Positions 53,552 through 63,551 of a stretch of DNA of 64,000 nucleotides are shown in pieces (position 1 is the stretch's first letter; the number at the start of each line of letters is the position of its first letter). Position numbers and translations under genes: made by a program. The notes under the pieces were generated by a model. The model ran no database searches and was not told the origin of the DNA. It saw only the letters and a list, made by a program, of their open reading frames with translations. The DNA is from Marinobacter sp. THAF197a (GTDB lineage Bacteria > Pseudomonadota > Gammaproteobacteria > Pseudomonadales > Oleiphilaceae): NCBI RefSeq assembly GCF_009363275.1, contig NZ_CP045324.1, positions 1,922,001 to 1,986,000 on the forward strand. The letters are read 5' to 3'.

Positions 53552-56137
53552 ATGGCGGAATCCGCTAAAGCGAAACAAGCAGCATCGACGGAACTGACAG
53601 AAAAACAACAGCGCTTTCGCCGCCTGATGGCCCAAGGGGCCAGAGAGGGTGCGGTTATCGGCATGATTGTGCTGTGCATCTATCTGGCGATGGCGCTGTT
53701 TACCTTCAGTGCGTCTGACCCCGGGTGGGCGAGTATCGGCCACGATACTCGCGTGGATAACGCCGCCGGGCGCTCCGGCGCCTGGCTCGCAAGCCTGCTG
53801 GTGGACTTCTTCGGGCAGGTTTCCTGGCTGTTCCCGGTGATGATTGCCGGTTATGCCGTCATGCTGATCCGTCGCAGGCATGAGTCACTGGACCTCCATT
53901 GGCCACTGTTCATGGTTCGCTTTGGCGGGTTTCTGCTGATTCTGTTGTCGGCCACCAGCCTGCTTTCCCTTTATTCGGTATTTGGCCTTGGTGCCTCCTC
54001 CGGTGGTGTACTGGGCACGGCGGTTTCAGAAGCCATGGTGCGCTTCTTCAATCTGCCAGCCACCACGCTGTTGCTGATCGCGATCTTCCTGTTCGCCCTG
54101 ACCGTGACCGTCGGCCTGTCCTGGTTCCGCTTGATGGACCATGTTGGTGGGTTGACGCTCAGAACCGGACGTTGGCTTCAGTTGCTGTTCAAGGGCAGCG
54201 AGCGCAAGGTCAAAAGCCCTGGTGTGCCTCCTGCTGCCCGCCCTGAGCCAGAGCCTCCGGTTATCAAGGACCGGGTGGCGCAGACCAATCCGGTAGCAGA
54301 GAAAGCACCTCAGAAAGGCTCCTGGTGGCGCCGTTTATTCCGCCGCAAACCAAAAGCGGCCGATAAGGGTACACAGAAGGATAGAAGCAAAGCTCGTAAG
54401 GAACCGGCGATTGACGGGCTTCCTGAAATTGAACCAGAACCCGCAAGACTGGAAAGTTTCAGCTCGGGGGATCGGGATGAAACGCCTCGCAAGGCGGCCG
54501 CGCCCCAGCAGCCCAAGCCCGCGAACCGGGCACTGAAAATTGCCCCGTTCAAGAAGGATGATCAGGGGCCTGCCGACAAGAAAGCCAACAGCAAGCAGGG
54601 CTCTTTGCTGGAAGACATTGAGAGCCTGATTCCGCCCATTTCCTTGCTGGACCCGCCTGAGGAACATAAAGAAAAGGGTTACTCGGAAGAATCACTGGAG
54701 CACATGTCGCGCCTGCTCGAAGAGAAGCTGGCGGATTTCGGTGTCACGGTAGAGGTGGTCGAGGTCAATCCTGGCCCGGTTATCACCCGATTCGAGATCA
54801 AGCCCGCCGCCGGGGTGAAAGTCAGCAAGATTTCCAACCTGGCCAAGGATCTCGCCCGTTCATTGGCGGTGTTGAGTGTACGGGTGGTGGAAGTCATACC
54901 CGGAAAGTCCGTGGTGGGCATCGAGATTCCCAATGAGGAGCGGGAAATCGTTCGTCTGAGCGAAGTTCTTGGGGCCCGGGTGTTTACCGAGTCGTCATCG
55001 CCGCTGACACTGGCACTGGGTAACGATATTGGCGGTAATCCGATGGTGGCCAATCTGGCCAAGATGCCGCACCTGCTGGTGGCCGGTACGACCGGTTCGG
55101 GTAAATCGGTCGGGGTTAACGCCATGCTGCTGAGCATGCTGCTCAAAGCCAGTCCCGATGAAGTGCGCTTTATCATGGTGGACCCGAAGATGCTGGAACT
55201 GAGCATCTACGACGGCATCCCGCACCTGCTGGCACCGGTTGTGACGGACATGAAAGAAGCCGCCAATGCACTGCGCTGGTGTGTGGCGGAGATGGAGCGG
55301 CGCTACCGTTTGATGGCCAGCCTGGGCGTGCGCAACATCGCCGGCTACAACAAAAAGGTGAAGGACGCCAGGGCTGAGGGCGAGCCGTTACTGGACCCTC
55401 TCTGGAAACCGGATGAATACCTGGCTAACGACGAACAGGAGCGGCCAGAACTGGAAACCCTGCCGTTCATCGTTGTCGTAATCGACGAATTCGCTGACAT
55501 GATGATGATTGTCGGCAAAAAGGTGGAAGAGCTGATCGCCCGCATTGCCCAGAAGGCCCGTGCCGCCGGTATCCATCTGATTCTTGCTACCCAGCGGCCA
55601 TCCGTGGATGTGATCACAGGCCTGATCAAGGCCAATATCCCGACCCGGATGTCGTTCCAGGTGTCGTCCAAGATCGACTCCCGTACCGTGCTTGATCAGG
55701 GTGGCGCCGAACAGCTGCTGGGCCACGGCGACATGCTATACCTGCCGCCGGGTTCTGGCCTGCCGGTTCGGGTACACGGAGCCTTCGTTGACGATGACGA
55801 AGTACACCGGGTGGTCAGCGCCTGGAAAGCCCGGGGTGAACCGGAATACGTGGATGATGTGCTTAACGGCGCCGAAGGTGAGCACCTGCCGGGCGTGCCA
55901 ACCCTCAGCGAAGGCGGTGCCGGCGGTGGTGACGAAGGAGACGCGCTGTTCGACGAAGCGGTGGCCTTTGTGACCGAGAACCGACGGGTGTCGATCTCCT
56001 CCGTTCAACGTAAATTCAAGATCGGCTACAACCGTGCTGCGAACCTGGTAGACGCCATGGAAGCCTCGGGAGTGGTCAGTCCGGCGGGTCATAATGGTGC
56101 CAGGGAAGTTCTGGCGCCGCCGCCCCCAAGAGACTAG
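53552..56137 (+). CDS. ftsK: DNA translocase FtsK
   Basis: FtsK couples septation to chromosome dimer resolution. The 861-aa protein has an N-terminal membrane domain with four helices (about residues 28-190). A short basic/Pro linker (about 220-350) follows, much shorter than in E. coli. The RecA-like motor has Walker A GTTGSGKS near residues 512-519 and Walker B IVVVIDEFADMMM. The C-terminal winged-helix gamma domain (VQRKFKIGYNRAANLVDAME) recognises KOPS sites. lolA follows after 13 bp. Confidence 0.96.
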   Translation: MAESAKAKQAASTELTEKQQRFRRLMAQGAREGAVIGMIVLCIYLAMALFTFSASDPGWASIGHDTRVDNAAGRSGAWLASLLVDFFGQVSWLFPVMIAGYAVMLIRRRHESLDLHWPLFMVRFGGFLLILLSATSLLSLYSVFGLGASSGGVLGTAVSEAMVRFFNLPATTLLLIAIFLFALTVTVGLSWFRLMDHVGGLTLRTGRWLQLLFKGSERKVKSPGVPPAARPEPEPPVIKDRVAQTNPVAEKAPQKGSWWRRLFRRKPKAADKGTQKDRSKARKEPAIDGLPEIEPEPARLESFSSGDRDETPRKAAAPQQPKPANRALKIAPFKKDDQGPADKKANSKQGSLLEDIESLIPPISLLDPPEEHKEKGYSEESLEHMSRLLEEKLADFGVTVEVVEVNPGPVITRFEIKPAAGVKVSKISNLAKDLARSLAVLSVRVVEVIPGKSVVGIEIPNEEREIVRLSEVLGARVFTESSSPLTLALGNDIGGNPMVANLAKMPHLLVAGTTGSGKSVGVNAMLLSMLLKASPDEVRFIMVDPKMLELSIYDGIPHLLAPVVTDMKEAANALRWCVAEMERRYRLMASLGVRNIAGYNKKVKDARAEGEPLLDPLWKPDEYLANDEQERPELETLPFIVVVIDEFADMMMIVGKKVEELIARIAQKARAAGIHLILATQRPSVDVITGLIKANIPTRMSFQVSSKIDSRTVLDQGGAEQLLGHGDMLYLPPGSGLPVRVHGAFVDDDEVHRVVSAWKARGEPEYVDDVLNGAEGEHLPGVPTLSEGGAGGGDEGDALFDEAVAFVTENRRVSISSVQRKFKIGYNRAANLVDAMEASGVVSPAGHNGAREVLAPPPPRD

Positions 56138-56150
56138 GAGCAGCACACTT

Positions 56151-56804
56151 ATGATCAGATCTGTCTACACGATGATAGCGACGCTGTGCATGATGGCCGT
56201 TGTGGCAACGGCCTCTGCGGAACAGGGCAACAGCTCTCGCGATGCCGCTGAAGAACTGGCCTCTATGTTGCGCAGTTACCAAACCTACCAGGCCGATTTC
56301 ATCCAGATTGTGGTCAATGAAAATGGCAACCGGGTTCAGGAAACCCGTGGGTCTCTGAAGGCCAAGCGACCGGGTCTGTTCTACTGGGAAACCGGTGCGC
56401 CTTTATCCCAGTTTATTGTCAGTGACGGCGACACGGTGGAGGTTTACGACCCGGATCTGGAACAGGTCACCATCCACACCCTGGATGATCGGGTGCAGAC
56501 AACACCGGCGCTGCTTCTGAGTGGCGAAGTGGATAATCTTGAGGAAACCTACGATGTGAGTGAGCGCCGGATGGGTGACAATACCCGCGAGTTCACACTG
56601 GTTCCGAGGGGCGCCGATTCCCTGTTTACATCCTTGCGCTTGAGCTTCTACAACGGTGAACTTCAGGAAATGAGAATGGAAGATTCGCTGTCTCAACTGA
56701 GTATTCTCAGCTTTGACCGGATAACACTGAATCAGGAACTGGACAACAGTGCGTTCCGCCTGGAATACCCCGAGGAGGTGGATATTATTCGGGACGGTGC
56801 CTGA
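56151..56804 (+). CDS. lolA: Outer-membrane lipoprotein carrier LolA
   Basis: LolA ferries lipoproteins across the periplasm to LolB. I start it at ATG 56151 (217 aa), preceded by TAGGAG and giving a proper signal peptide (cleavage after ASA near residue 24). An upstream ATG at 56094 would sit inside ftsK and spoil the signal. The block YQTYQADFIQIVVNENGNRV and RPGLFYWET are LolA hallmarks. Its stop overlaps the rarA start (TGATG). Confidence 0.94.
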   Translation: MIRSVYTMIATLCMMAVVATASAEQGNSSRDAAEELASMLRSYQTYQADFIQIVVNENGNRVQETRGSLKAKRPGLFYWETGAPLSQFIVSDGDTVEVYDPDLEQVTIHTLDDRVQTTPALLLSGEVDNLEETYDVSERRMGDNTREFTLVPRGADSLFTSLRLSFYNGELQEMRMEDSLSQLSILSFDRITLNQELDNSAFRLEYPEEVDIIRDGA

Positions 56805-58138
56805 TGCAGGACAACCTGTTTGAGCCCGAGGCCGGATTCCAGCCCCTGGCGGCGCGAATGCGGCCGGCCAACCTGGACGAATACGTTGGCCAGTCTCATC
56901 TGGTCGGCCCCGGAAAACCGCTCAGGCGCGCCGTAGAGCAGGGCCAACTGCATTCGATGATTCTCTGGGGGCCACCCGGAGTGGGTAAAACCACCTTTGC
57001 CCGGCTGTTGGCCAATGTGGGTGACTTGTCCTATGAAACGCTCTCTGCCGTGCTCAGCGGCGTCAAGGATATCCGGGATGTGGTCGAGCGGGCCCGCAAC
57101 CGCAAGCAGTCCCAGGGCAGGGACACGCTGCTGTTCGTTGACGAGGTGCACCGGTTCAACAAAAGCCAACAGGATGCCTTTCTCCCTCATATTGAAGATG
57201 GCACGTTCATTTTTGTGGGTGCCACCACGGAAAACCCCTCTTTCGAACTGAACAGCGCGCTCTTGTCGCGGACCCGCGTATATGTGCTCAAAAACCTGGA
57301 CAAGCCGGACATCCTTGAACTCCTGAATCGAGCATTGGTTTCGCCAGCGGGCTTCGGCGGCACCCTTCAGGTGCCAGCCGGGGTGCTGGATAACATGGCC
57401 GAAGCCTCTGGAGGCGATGCCCGGCGTGCTCTGAACATTCTCGAGGTGGCCGCTGACCTGGCCGAGCCGGATGACAACGGGCAGAACGCCATCACCGCCC
57501 AGACACTGGAACAGGTACTGCAAACCAGCCTGCGCCGGTTCGACAAAGGCGGCGACGTGTTCTATGACCAGATCTCCGCGTTGCACAAATCCGTGCGGGG
57601 CTCCAGCCCCGATGGTTCCCTGTACTGGCTTTGCCGTATGCTGGACGGTGGCTGTGACCCCCTGTATGTGGCGCGGCGCCTGGTGCGGATCGCCAGCGAA
57701 GACATCGGCAACGCCGACCCCCGTGCCCTGCAAATTACCATGCAGGCCTGGGATGCCCAGGAGCGGTTGGGATCACCGGAAGGGGAGCTGGCGCTGGCTC
57801 AGGCTGTCACCTACCTGGCGCTGGCACCAAAGAGTAATGCCGTGTACAAGGCGTTCAACGAGTGCATGGCGGACATCCGAAAGGATCCCGATTACGAAGT
57901 GCCGGTGCACTTGCGTAATGCTCCTACCAAGCTGATGAAAAGCCTGGGCCACGGTGATGAATATCGCTACGCCCATGACGAACCGGACGCTTACGCGGCC
58001 GGAGAGTCTTACCTGCCTGAAGCTATCCACCAACGCCGTTACTATCAGCCTGTCATGCGTGGGCTGGAGATCAAACTGGCTGAAAAGCGCCAGCGTCTGG
58101 ATGATCTCGATGCCCGAAGCGGCAAAAAGCGTTATTGA
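56804..58138 (+). CDS. rarA: Replication-associated recombination ATPase RarA (MgsA)
   Basis: RarA is an AAA+ clamp-loader-like ATPase that acts at stalled forks. The 444-aa protein (E. coli 447) has Walker A GPPGVGKTT (residues 56-64), Walker B LLFVDEVHRFN (about 109-119), and a C-terminal tetramerisation region. The order lolA-rarA-serS is conserved in gammaproteobacteria. Confidence 0.95.
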   Translation: MQDNLFEPEAGFQPLAARMRPANLDEYVGQSHLVGPGKPLRRAVEQGQLHSMILWGPPGVGKTTFARLLANVGDLSYETLSAVLSGVKDIRDVVERARNRKQSQGRDTLLFVDEVHRFNKSQQDAFLPHIEDGTFIFVGATTENPSFELNSALLSRTRVYVLKNLDKPDILELLNRALVSPAGFGGTLQVPAGVLDNMAEASGGDARRALNILEVAADLAEPDDNGQNAITAQTLEQVLQTSLRRFDKGGDVFYDQISALHKSVRGSSPDGSLYWLCRMLDGGCDPLYVARRLVRIASEDIGNADPRALQITMQAWDAQERLGSPEGELALAQAVTYLALAPKSNAVYKAFNECMADIRKDPDYEVPVHLRNAPTKLMKSLGHGDEYRYAHDEPDAYAAGESYLPEAIHQRRYYQPVMRGLEIKLAEKRQRLDDLDARSGKKRY

Positions 58139-58257
58139 TGTAACGCTCATGCCGCAAATTACCTGGCCTTCGCCCGGGGATGGTGGTCAGCAGAACCACG
58201 GCAGGTATAATGCCGTGATATCCATACTATTCGTTAACCGGAAAATTCAGGAAGATC

Positions 58258-59532
58258 ATGCTCGATCCGAAACGTGTCCGTTCACAGACTGAAGAAATTG
58301 CCCGTCGGCTGGCTATCAAAAACTTCGAGTTTGACGTTGCCACCTTCGAACGCCTTGAGGAACGCCGTCGAGCCATTCAGGTTCGTGCGGAAACGCTGCA
58401 GAGCGAGCAGAACAAACGGTCGAAATCCATTGGTAAGGCCAAAGCGGCGGGTGAAGACATCAAACCGCTGCTGGAAGAGGTGGACAATCTCAAGCAGCAG
58501 AAGGCCGAGGCTGAGGAGGAGTTGCGCTCAGTACAGGAATCCCTGAACGCGTTTTTTGCCGGTATTCCCAATCTGCCGGACGAAGACGTACCGCCGGGAG
58601 CGAACGAAGACGACAACGTGGAGACCCGTGTTTGGGGCACGCCGCGTCACTTTGATTTCGAGCCCAGGGACCACGTTGCCCTGGGCGAACAGCTCAAGGG
58701 TCTGGACTTCGAGAAGGCCACCCAGCTGGCCCATTCCCGCTTTGCCGTCATGCGTGGTCAACTGGCGAAGCTGCATCGGGCACTGGCTCAGTTCATGCTC
58801 GACCTGCACACAGAAGAGCATGGCTATACCGAAGCCTATGTGCCGTACCTGGTCAATGCCAACGCGCTGTTCGGTACCGGCCAGCTACCCAAGTTTGAAG
58901 AGGATCTGTTTCGTACCGCCGGTGACAACCCTCTGTACCTGATCCCGACGGCCGAAGTACCGGCGACCAACCTGGTGGCCGACAGTATTCTGGAAGCCAG
59001 CGAAATGCCACTGCGGATGGTTTGCCATACCCCCTGTTTCCGCAGCGAAGCGGGCTCCTACGGGCGGGATGTGCGTGGCATGATCCGGCAGCATCAGTTC
59101 GACAAGGTTGAACTGGTGCATGTTGTGCGCCCCGAGGACTCCACCGAGGCGCTTGAGCAGCTCACTGGCCATGCCGAGAAGGTGCTGCAGTTGCTGGAGC
59201 TGCCGTATCGGGTGGTTACCCTGTGTGGCGGCGACATGGGCTTCTCCGCAGCGAAGACCTACGATCTGGAAGTGTGGCTGCCCGGGCAGGGTAAATACCG
59301 GGAAATTTCATCCTGCTCCAACACCCGTGATTTTCAGGCACGGCGTATGCAAGCACGTTGGCGCAACCCGGAAACCGGAAAGCCCGAGCCTGTTCATACC
59401 CTGAACGGATCGGGTCTGGCCGTTGGCCGTGCGATGATCGCGGTGATGGAGAACTACCAGCAGGAGGACGGCAGTATTCTGGTTCCGGACGTTCTCAAAC
59501 CCTATATGAAAGGCATTGATCGGATCCAATGA
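58258..59532 (+). CDS. serS: Seryl-tRNA synthetase
   Basis: SerS charges tRNA-Ser and tRNA-Sec. The 424-aa class II synthetase has an N-terminal coiled-coil arm (about residues 28-100), motif 2 with RSEAGSYGRDVRGMIRQHQF, and motif 3 GSGLAVGRAMIAVMEN. It overlaps cobA by 4 bp (ATGA). Confidence 0.97.
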   Translation: MLDPKRVRSQTEEIARRLAIKNFEFDVATFERLEERRRAIQVRAETLQSEQNKRSKSIGKAKAAGEDIKPLLEEVDNLKQQKAEAEEELRSVQESLNAFFAGIPNLPDEDVPPGANEDDNVETRVWGTPRHFDFEPRDHVALGEQLKGLDFEKATQLAHSRFAVMRGQLAKLHRALAQFMLDLHTEEHGYTEAYVPYLVNANALFGTGQLPKFEEDLFRTAGDNPLYLIPTAEVPATNLVADSILEASEMPLRMVCHTPCFRSEAGSYGRDVRGMIRQHQFDKVELVHVVRPEDSTEALEQLTGHAEKVLQLLELPYRVVTLCGGDMGFSAAKTYDLEVWLPGQGKYREISSCSNTRDFQARRMQARWRNPETGKPEPVHTLNGSGLAVGRAMIAVMENYQQEDGSILVPDVLKPYMKGIDRIQ

Positions 59533-60380
59533 GCGAACCATTCACGGATGCACCAGAAAGGGGCGTCAAGGCAGGGCCTGCACCAGTTCGGTACAGGCCC
59601 AACCCGGTAACCGAAAACCCGAATAATTCTGCGGGCGAGGTCGCCCTGGTGGGCGCCGGCCCGGGTGATCCTGAACTTCTGACCCTCAAGGCCTGGCGCC
59701 TGATCCAGTCGGCCGACGTTATTCTCTACGATCGGCTGGTTTCTCCGGAAATACTCTCCCTGATCCCCGATAACGTTGAGATGGTTCATGTCGGCAAGCA
59801 GCGCTCAAATCACACGTTGCCGCAGGATCAGATCAACCAGCGCTTGGTGGAGCTGGCCCGGGAGGGCCGCAAAGTGGTGCGCCTCAAGGGTGGTGACCCG
59901 TTCATCTTCGGCCGCGGCGGCGAAGAGATTGAAACGCTGGCAGCTGCCGGTGTTCGCTTTCAGGTGGTTCCCGGCATAACCGCAGCGTCCGGCTGTGCGG
60001 CCTATGCGGGCATTCCGCTGACTCACCGGGACCACGCCCAGTCGGTGCGCTTTATTACCGGGCATTTGAAAAACGATACCTGCGATTTGCCCTGGTCAGA
60101 CTTTGTGCAGAATAATCAGACACTGGTGTTCTACATGGGGTTAGTCGGTTTGCCGATTATCTGCCAGCAATTGATTGGCCATGGCATGACACCAGACATG
60201 CCGGTGGCGCTGGTGTCCAAGGGCACAACGGCCGACCAGAAAGTCGTGGTGGGTACGCTCAGTGATATTGTTGGAAAGGTCGAGAACAGTGGTGTCCAGG
60301 CCCCCACTCTGGTGATTATCGGTCACGTGGTCGGGCTCAGAAGTCGCCTGGACTGGCGGGGAGCTGTAGCGAGCGCCTGA
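59529..60380 (+). CDS. cobA: Uroporphyrinogen-III C-methyltransferase (SUMT)
   Basis: The enzyme methylates uroporphyrinogen III at C2 and C7 to precorrin-2, on the way to siroheme or cobalamin. The 283-aa protein has the SAM-binding LVGAGPGDPELLTLKA (residues 40-55) and VRLKGGDPFIFGRGGEE blocks. An unusual 35-residue tail precedes the domain. It lacks the CysG dehydrogenase/chelatase part. Siroheme is needed by sulfite reductase, which suits the CysB/CysH context. It converges on the DAHP synthase gene. Confidence 0.93.
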   Translation: MSEPFTDAPERGVKAGPAPVRYRPNPVTENPNNSAGEVALVGAGPGDPELLTLKAWRLIQSADVILYDRLVSPEILSLIPDNVEMVHVGKQRSNHTLPQDQINQRLVELAREGRKVVRLKGGDPFIFGRGGEEIETLAAAGVRFQVVPGITAASGCAAYAGIPLTHRDHAQSVRFITGHLKNDTCDLPWSDFVQNNQTLVFYMGLVGLPIICQQLIGHGMTPDMPVALVSKGTTADQKVVVGTLSDIVGKVENSGVQAPTLVIIGHVVGLRSRLDWRGAVASA

Positions 60381-60414
60381 GGGTGGAGAAGCAGGGCGGG
60401 CCCGCGTATCGGTC

Positions 60415-60449
60415 TCACGGGGCGCCGAAGCTGATCGGCTACCCCGTGA
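60415..60449. terminator. Hairpin between cobA and the DAHP synthase gene
   Basis: TCACGGGG and CCCCGTGA arms enclose an inner GCCGA / TCGGC stem with an internal loop. There is no T-run on either side, so terminator function is only likely from its convergent position. Confidence 0.45.
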
Positions 60450-60464
60450 ATCCTGTCAGCACGC

Positions 60465-61538
60465 TCAGGCGTTACGCTTGGGCAGCACGTCTTTGAGCTT
60501 TTCGCGCATATCCCGAATGGCTTTCTCGGTGGTTTCCCAGTCAATACAGGCATCGGTTACCGACACGCCGTATTTCAGGTCTGCCAGGTTTTCCGGGATG
60601 GACTGGTTACCCCAGTTGATGTGGCTTTCCACCATCAGGCTCTGGATAGACTGGTTGCCCTCCAGGATCTGATGGGTCACATCCTGCATGACCAGAGGCT
60701 GAATGGCCGGATCTTTGCTGGAATTGGCGTGGCTGCAATCCACCATGATCGACTTGCGCAGATTGGCTTTGTCCAGCGCCTGCTCGCACAGTGCAACACT
60801 CACGGAATCATAGTTCGGTTTGCCACCGCCACCGCGCAACACCACGTGGCCATAGTTGTTGCCCTTGGTGCGGATGATGGCCACCTTGCCTTGCTGGTCG
60901 ATGCCCAGGAAGCTGTGGGGGTGAGAAACCGATTTCATGGCGTTAACGGCTACGTCCAGGCTGCCATCAGTGCCATTCTTGAAGCCAATGGCCATGGACA
61001 GGCCGCTGCTCATTTCCCGGTGGGTTTGAGACTCGGTGGTGCGGGCGCCAATGGCGGACCAGGCAATGGTGTCTTGCAGGTACTGGGGGGAGATCGGGTC
61101 CAGGGCCTCGGTGGCGGTTGGCAGGCCCATCTCGTTGATATCCAGCAGCAAGCGACGGCCAATGTGCAGGCCCTGTTCAATATCGAAGGTATCGTTCAGG
61201 TGTGGGTCGTTGATCAGGCCTTTCCAGCCAACGGTGGTGCGCGGTTTCTCGAAATATACCCGCATCACCAGCAGCAGGGTATCGCTGACTTCGTCGGCGA
61301 GTTTTTTCAGCCGGGCAGCGTAATCGCGGGCTGCCTCCACATCGTGGATAGAGCAGGGGCCAACCACGATAAACAGGCGGTGGTCTTTGCCATCCATGAT
61401 GTCGTAAATGGCCTGGCGGCCAGAGGCTACGGTTTCGGCAGCTTCATCTGACAGCGGCATTTCGTTCTTCAGCGCTTCAGGAGTGATCAGTGGTTCCTGG
61501 CTGGCCACGTTCAGGTTTTCCAGTTTCTTGCCCGACAT
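60465..61538 (-). CDS. aroF: 3-deoxy-7-phosphoheptulonate (DAHP) synthase, class I alpha
   Basis: This enzyme starts the shikimate pathway from PEP and erythrose-4-phosphate, upstream of AroC. The 357-aa length fits the AroF/AroG/AroH family. Visible blocks include VGPCSIHDVEAARDYA, RVYFEKPRTTVGWKG, GARTTESQTHREMSSG and MVDCSHANSSKDP. Which aromatic amino acid inhibits it cannot be read with certainty, so the symbol is provisional. It is a single - strand gene, divergent from the DUF1631 gene across 177 bp. Confidence 0.92.
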   Translation of the reverse strand: MSGKKLENLNVASQEPLITPEALKNEMPLSDEAAETVASGRQAIYDIMDGKDHRLFIVVGPCSIHDVEAARDYAARLKKLADEVSDTLLLVMRVYFEKPRTTVGWKGLINDPHLNDTFDIEQGLHIGRRLLLDINEMGLPTATEALDPISPQYLQDTIAWSAIGARTTESQTHREMSSGLSMAIGFKNGTDGSLDVAVNAMKSVSHPHSFLGIDQQGKVAIIRTKGNNYGHVVLRGGGGKPNYDSVSVALCEQALDKANLRKSIMVDCSHANSSKDPAIQPLVMQDVTHQILEGNQSIQSLMVESHINWGNQSIPENLADLKYGVSVTDACIDWETTEKAIRDMREKLKDVLPKRNA

Positions 61539-61715
61539 CTTGTTGTGCTTCCCCGAATCAGATCGTTACATCACCGGGTAACGCTGTCATTATGGGCCCG
61601 GTGTTTAATAATTAACGCGAATGGTGCCGGTCTGCAGTTGCTGTAAACCCCGGCGAGTTGGTTATACTGCGTTATTTGAAGGCCCTTTTCAACGCTTCCA
61701 GTCAACAGGTAACGG

Positions 61716-63542
61716 ATGTCGCCGCCAGCCAGGAAACTACAAGCAGACTCTTCCCCCCGAAAGGTGGTTTCAGAGAGGATTACGCAGGTTCTTTCGGGTA
61801 TCCGGGTGCCGGATTTACCCTATCCGGCCGGAAAATCGTCACCTGAGTCCAATGCCGATTGGCGCCCGCTGTTGTTTTCCTGTTGGACGGAACAACGGGA
61901 CGAGCGGGTAACGGACGTTCTGCGGTCGGTGGAGATCGAATGGACCGTGCGCCAGGTCAATGCAGCCTATCTGTCTGACCGGATAATGGACGTGTTCCTG
62001 AAAACCAGTGGTTTGCATCGTGCCCTGGTTAGTCGTATTGCCAGATTACGGTTCTGGCTGGCGTGGCAGCTCGATACCCGCGGAGCCAATGTGTTCAGCG
62101 ACGTTGTTCTTGACTGGTTGGACAACCTGCAGGAGTGGCGGGGGTGGAGTGATACCGGGGGGCGATCATCCAGGGTGTTGCTGGACCAATTGGACAGCCT
62201 GGTTATCGCGGTGTCCGGCAGCTTTGAAAGTGGCCAGCCCGAACTGGTGGAGAGCTATTGTAAACAATGGCTTGATGACCGGGAGAAAGGTGAGCACCAG
62301 GTCAGCCGGTTGCGTGAACGCCTGCTTGAGACCGAGCGTGGTGCTTCGCGGCAGCGTCTTGCCGACCAGGTTTCCCGCGCGCTGATCGGCAGGGCGCTGA
62401 CTGGGCGTGAGTTACCGGTGGTCATCAGTCGATTCATCATCGAAGACTGGTACAAGGTTCTCAAACAAAGCGTGTGGTCCGAGGGCACAGACAGTGAGCT
62501 GTATCGACACGCCAACAAACTGCTCGAGTGGTTGGTATGGCTTGGTGACCCGGCACTGTCTGACAGAGATCGGAACCGGCTTTACCATGTAGGCGAGCAG
62601 ATAGGGGACCGGATACAGGATGTGTGGACCCGGGCCCTCGGGCAGGGATTACCGGATAATGCATTGGCGGATATCCAGGCGGTTATCGTAGCGCGTATCC
62701 GCGGCGAGGTGCCGGAACTCAAGCCTGCCCTGGGTAGCGGTAACAGTCTTACCTGGGACAGCCGTTGGCTGTCCCTGACTCCGGTAGACCCGAAACAGGC
62801 CGCGGGCTTCATCGGCCGCTGGTTTGTTGAAGGCGAGGGTGCTACCGAGCAAAGGCGCTATCTGTTCGCGCTGCTCGAAGACAGCGGGGAAGTGCTTTGG
62901 ACCAACGGCGCCGGGGTCAAGCTTGGGCTTCAGGACTGGGTGTTGTTCCTGGCAGATCTTGAAGCCGACACCCTGCGGTCCTTACCGGCTCCGACACCGT
63001 TTGGTGAGGTGCTCTCGGAAACCGTGAATCTGTTGTTCAAGGTGTGCGAGAAACAGCAGAAACAACGTGAAGAGGCGGCTCGGGAAGCGAGGGCTCGGGC
63101 AGAGGTACTGCGAAAGGAGAAGGAAGCCGCCGAGCGCGCAAGAAAGGCCGAAGAAGAGGCAAAACAGGCAGCCCTGGAGCAACAGAGGGCAGAAGCGGAA
63201 CGGCAGCGCCAGGAAGATGAGAAAGCGGAGGAGGAACGTCTCCAGAAAGAACATGAGCTGGCGGCGGCCAAACAGGTGGATAGTATTGGTTTGGGAGGCT
63301 GGATTGTACTGGCCGCCCAGAAGGATGGTGAGGAACCGACCAGGCTGAAACTGGCGGTCAAGATTTCTGCATCCCGGAAGTTCGTGTTCGTGGACCGTCT
63401 GGGGCTTAATCGCCGTGAGTTTCTGCACGATGAGCTGGTATCCGGGGTCGTATCAGGCCGCATCCGGATATTGGGGAGTGCAGCAGAGTTCGACGACACC
63501 CTGAGCCGGGTTGTTGGCCGGATCCGTGTTGGCCGTAACTGA
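61716..63542 (+). CDS. DUF1631-family protein with C-terminal coiled coil
   Basis: This 608-aa protein is assigned to DUF1631 by its overall pattern. Blocks include VNAAYLSDRIMDVFLKTSG, a helical core, and the segment FIGRWFVEGEGATEQRR. A highly charged coiled coil (about residues 447-525, rich in Glu, Lys, Arg and Ala) follows. A C-terminal beta-rich piece (about 530-600) recalls a PilZ fold. No signal peptide or transmembrane segment is seen. It is shorter than the 700-plus residues I recall for many family members. A PilZ-domain gene follows after 9 bp, so c-di-GMP signalling is a reasonable guess. Confidence 0.78.
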   Translation: MSPPARKLQADSSPRKVVSERITQVLSGIRVPDLPYPAGKSSPESNADWRPLLFSCWTEQRDERVTDVLRSVEIEWTVRQVNAAYLSDRIMDVFLKTSGLHRALVSRIARLRFWLAWQLDTRGANVFSDVVLDWLDNLQEWRGWSDTGGRSSRVLLDQLDSLVIAVSGSFESGQPELVESYCKQWLDDREKGEHQVSRLRERLLETERGASRQRLADQVSRALIGRALTGRELPVVISRFIIEDWYKVLKQSVWSEGTDSELYRHANKLLEWLVWLGDPALSDRDRNRLYHVGEQIGDRIQDVWTRALGQGLPDNALADIQAVIVARIRGEVPELKPALGSGNSLTWDSRWLSLTPVDPKQAAGFIGRWFVEGEGATEQRRYLFALLEDSGEVLWTNGAGVKLGLQDWVLFLADLEADTLRSLPAPTPFGEVLSETVNLLFKVCEKQQKQREEAAREARARAEVLRKEKEAAERARKAEEEAKQAALEQQRAEAERQRQEDEKAEEERLQKEHELAAAKQVDSIGLGGWIVLAAQKDGEEPTRLKLAVKISASRKFVFVDRLGLNRREFLHDELVSGVVSGRIRILGSAAEFDDTLSRVVGRIRVGRN

Positions 63543-63551
63543 GGATGGCTT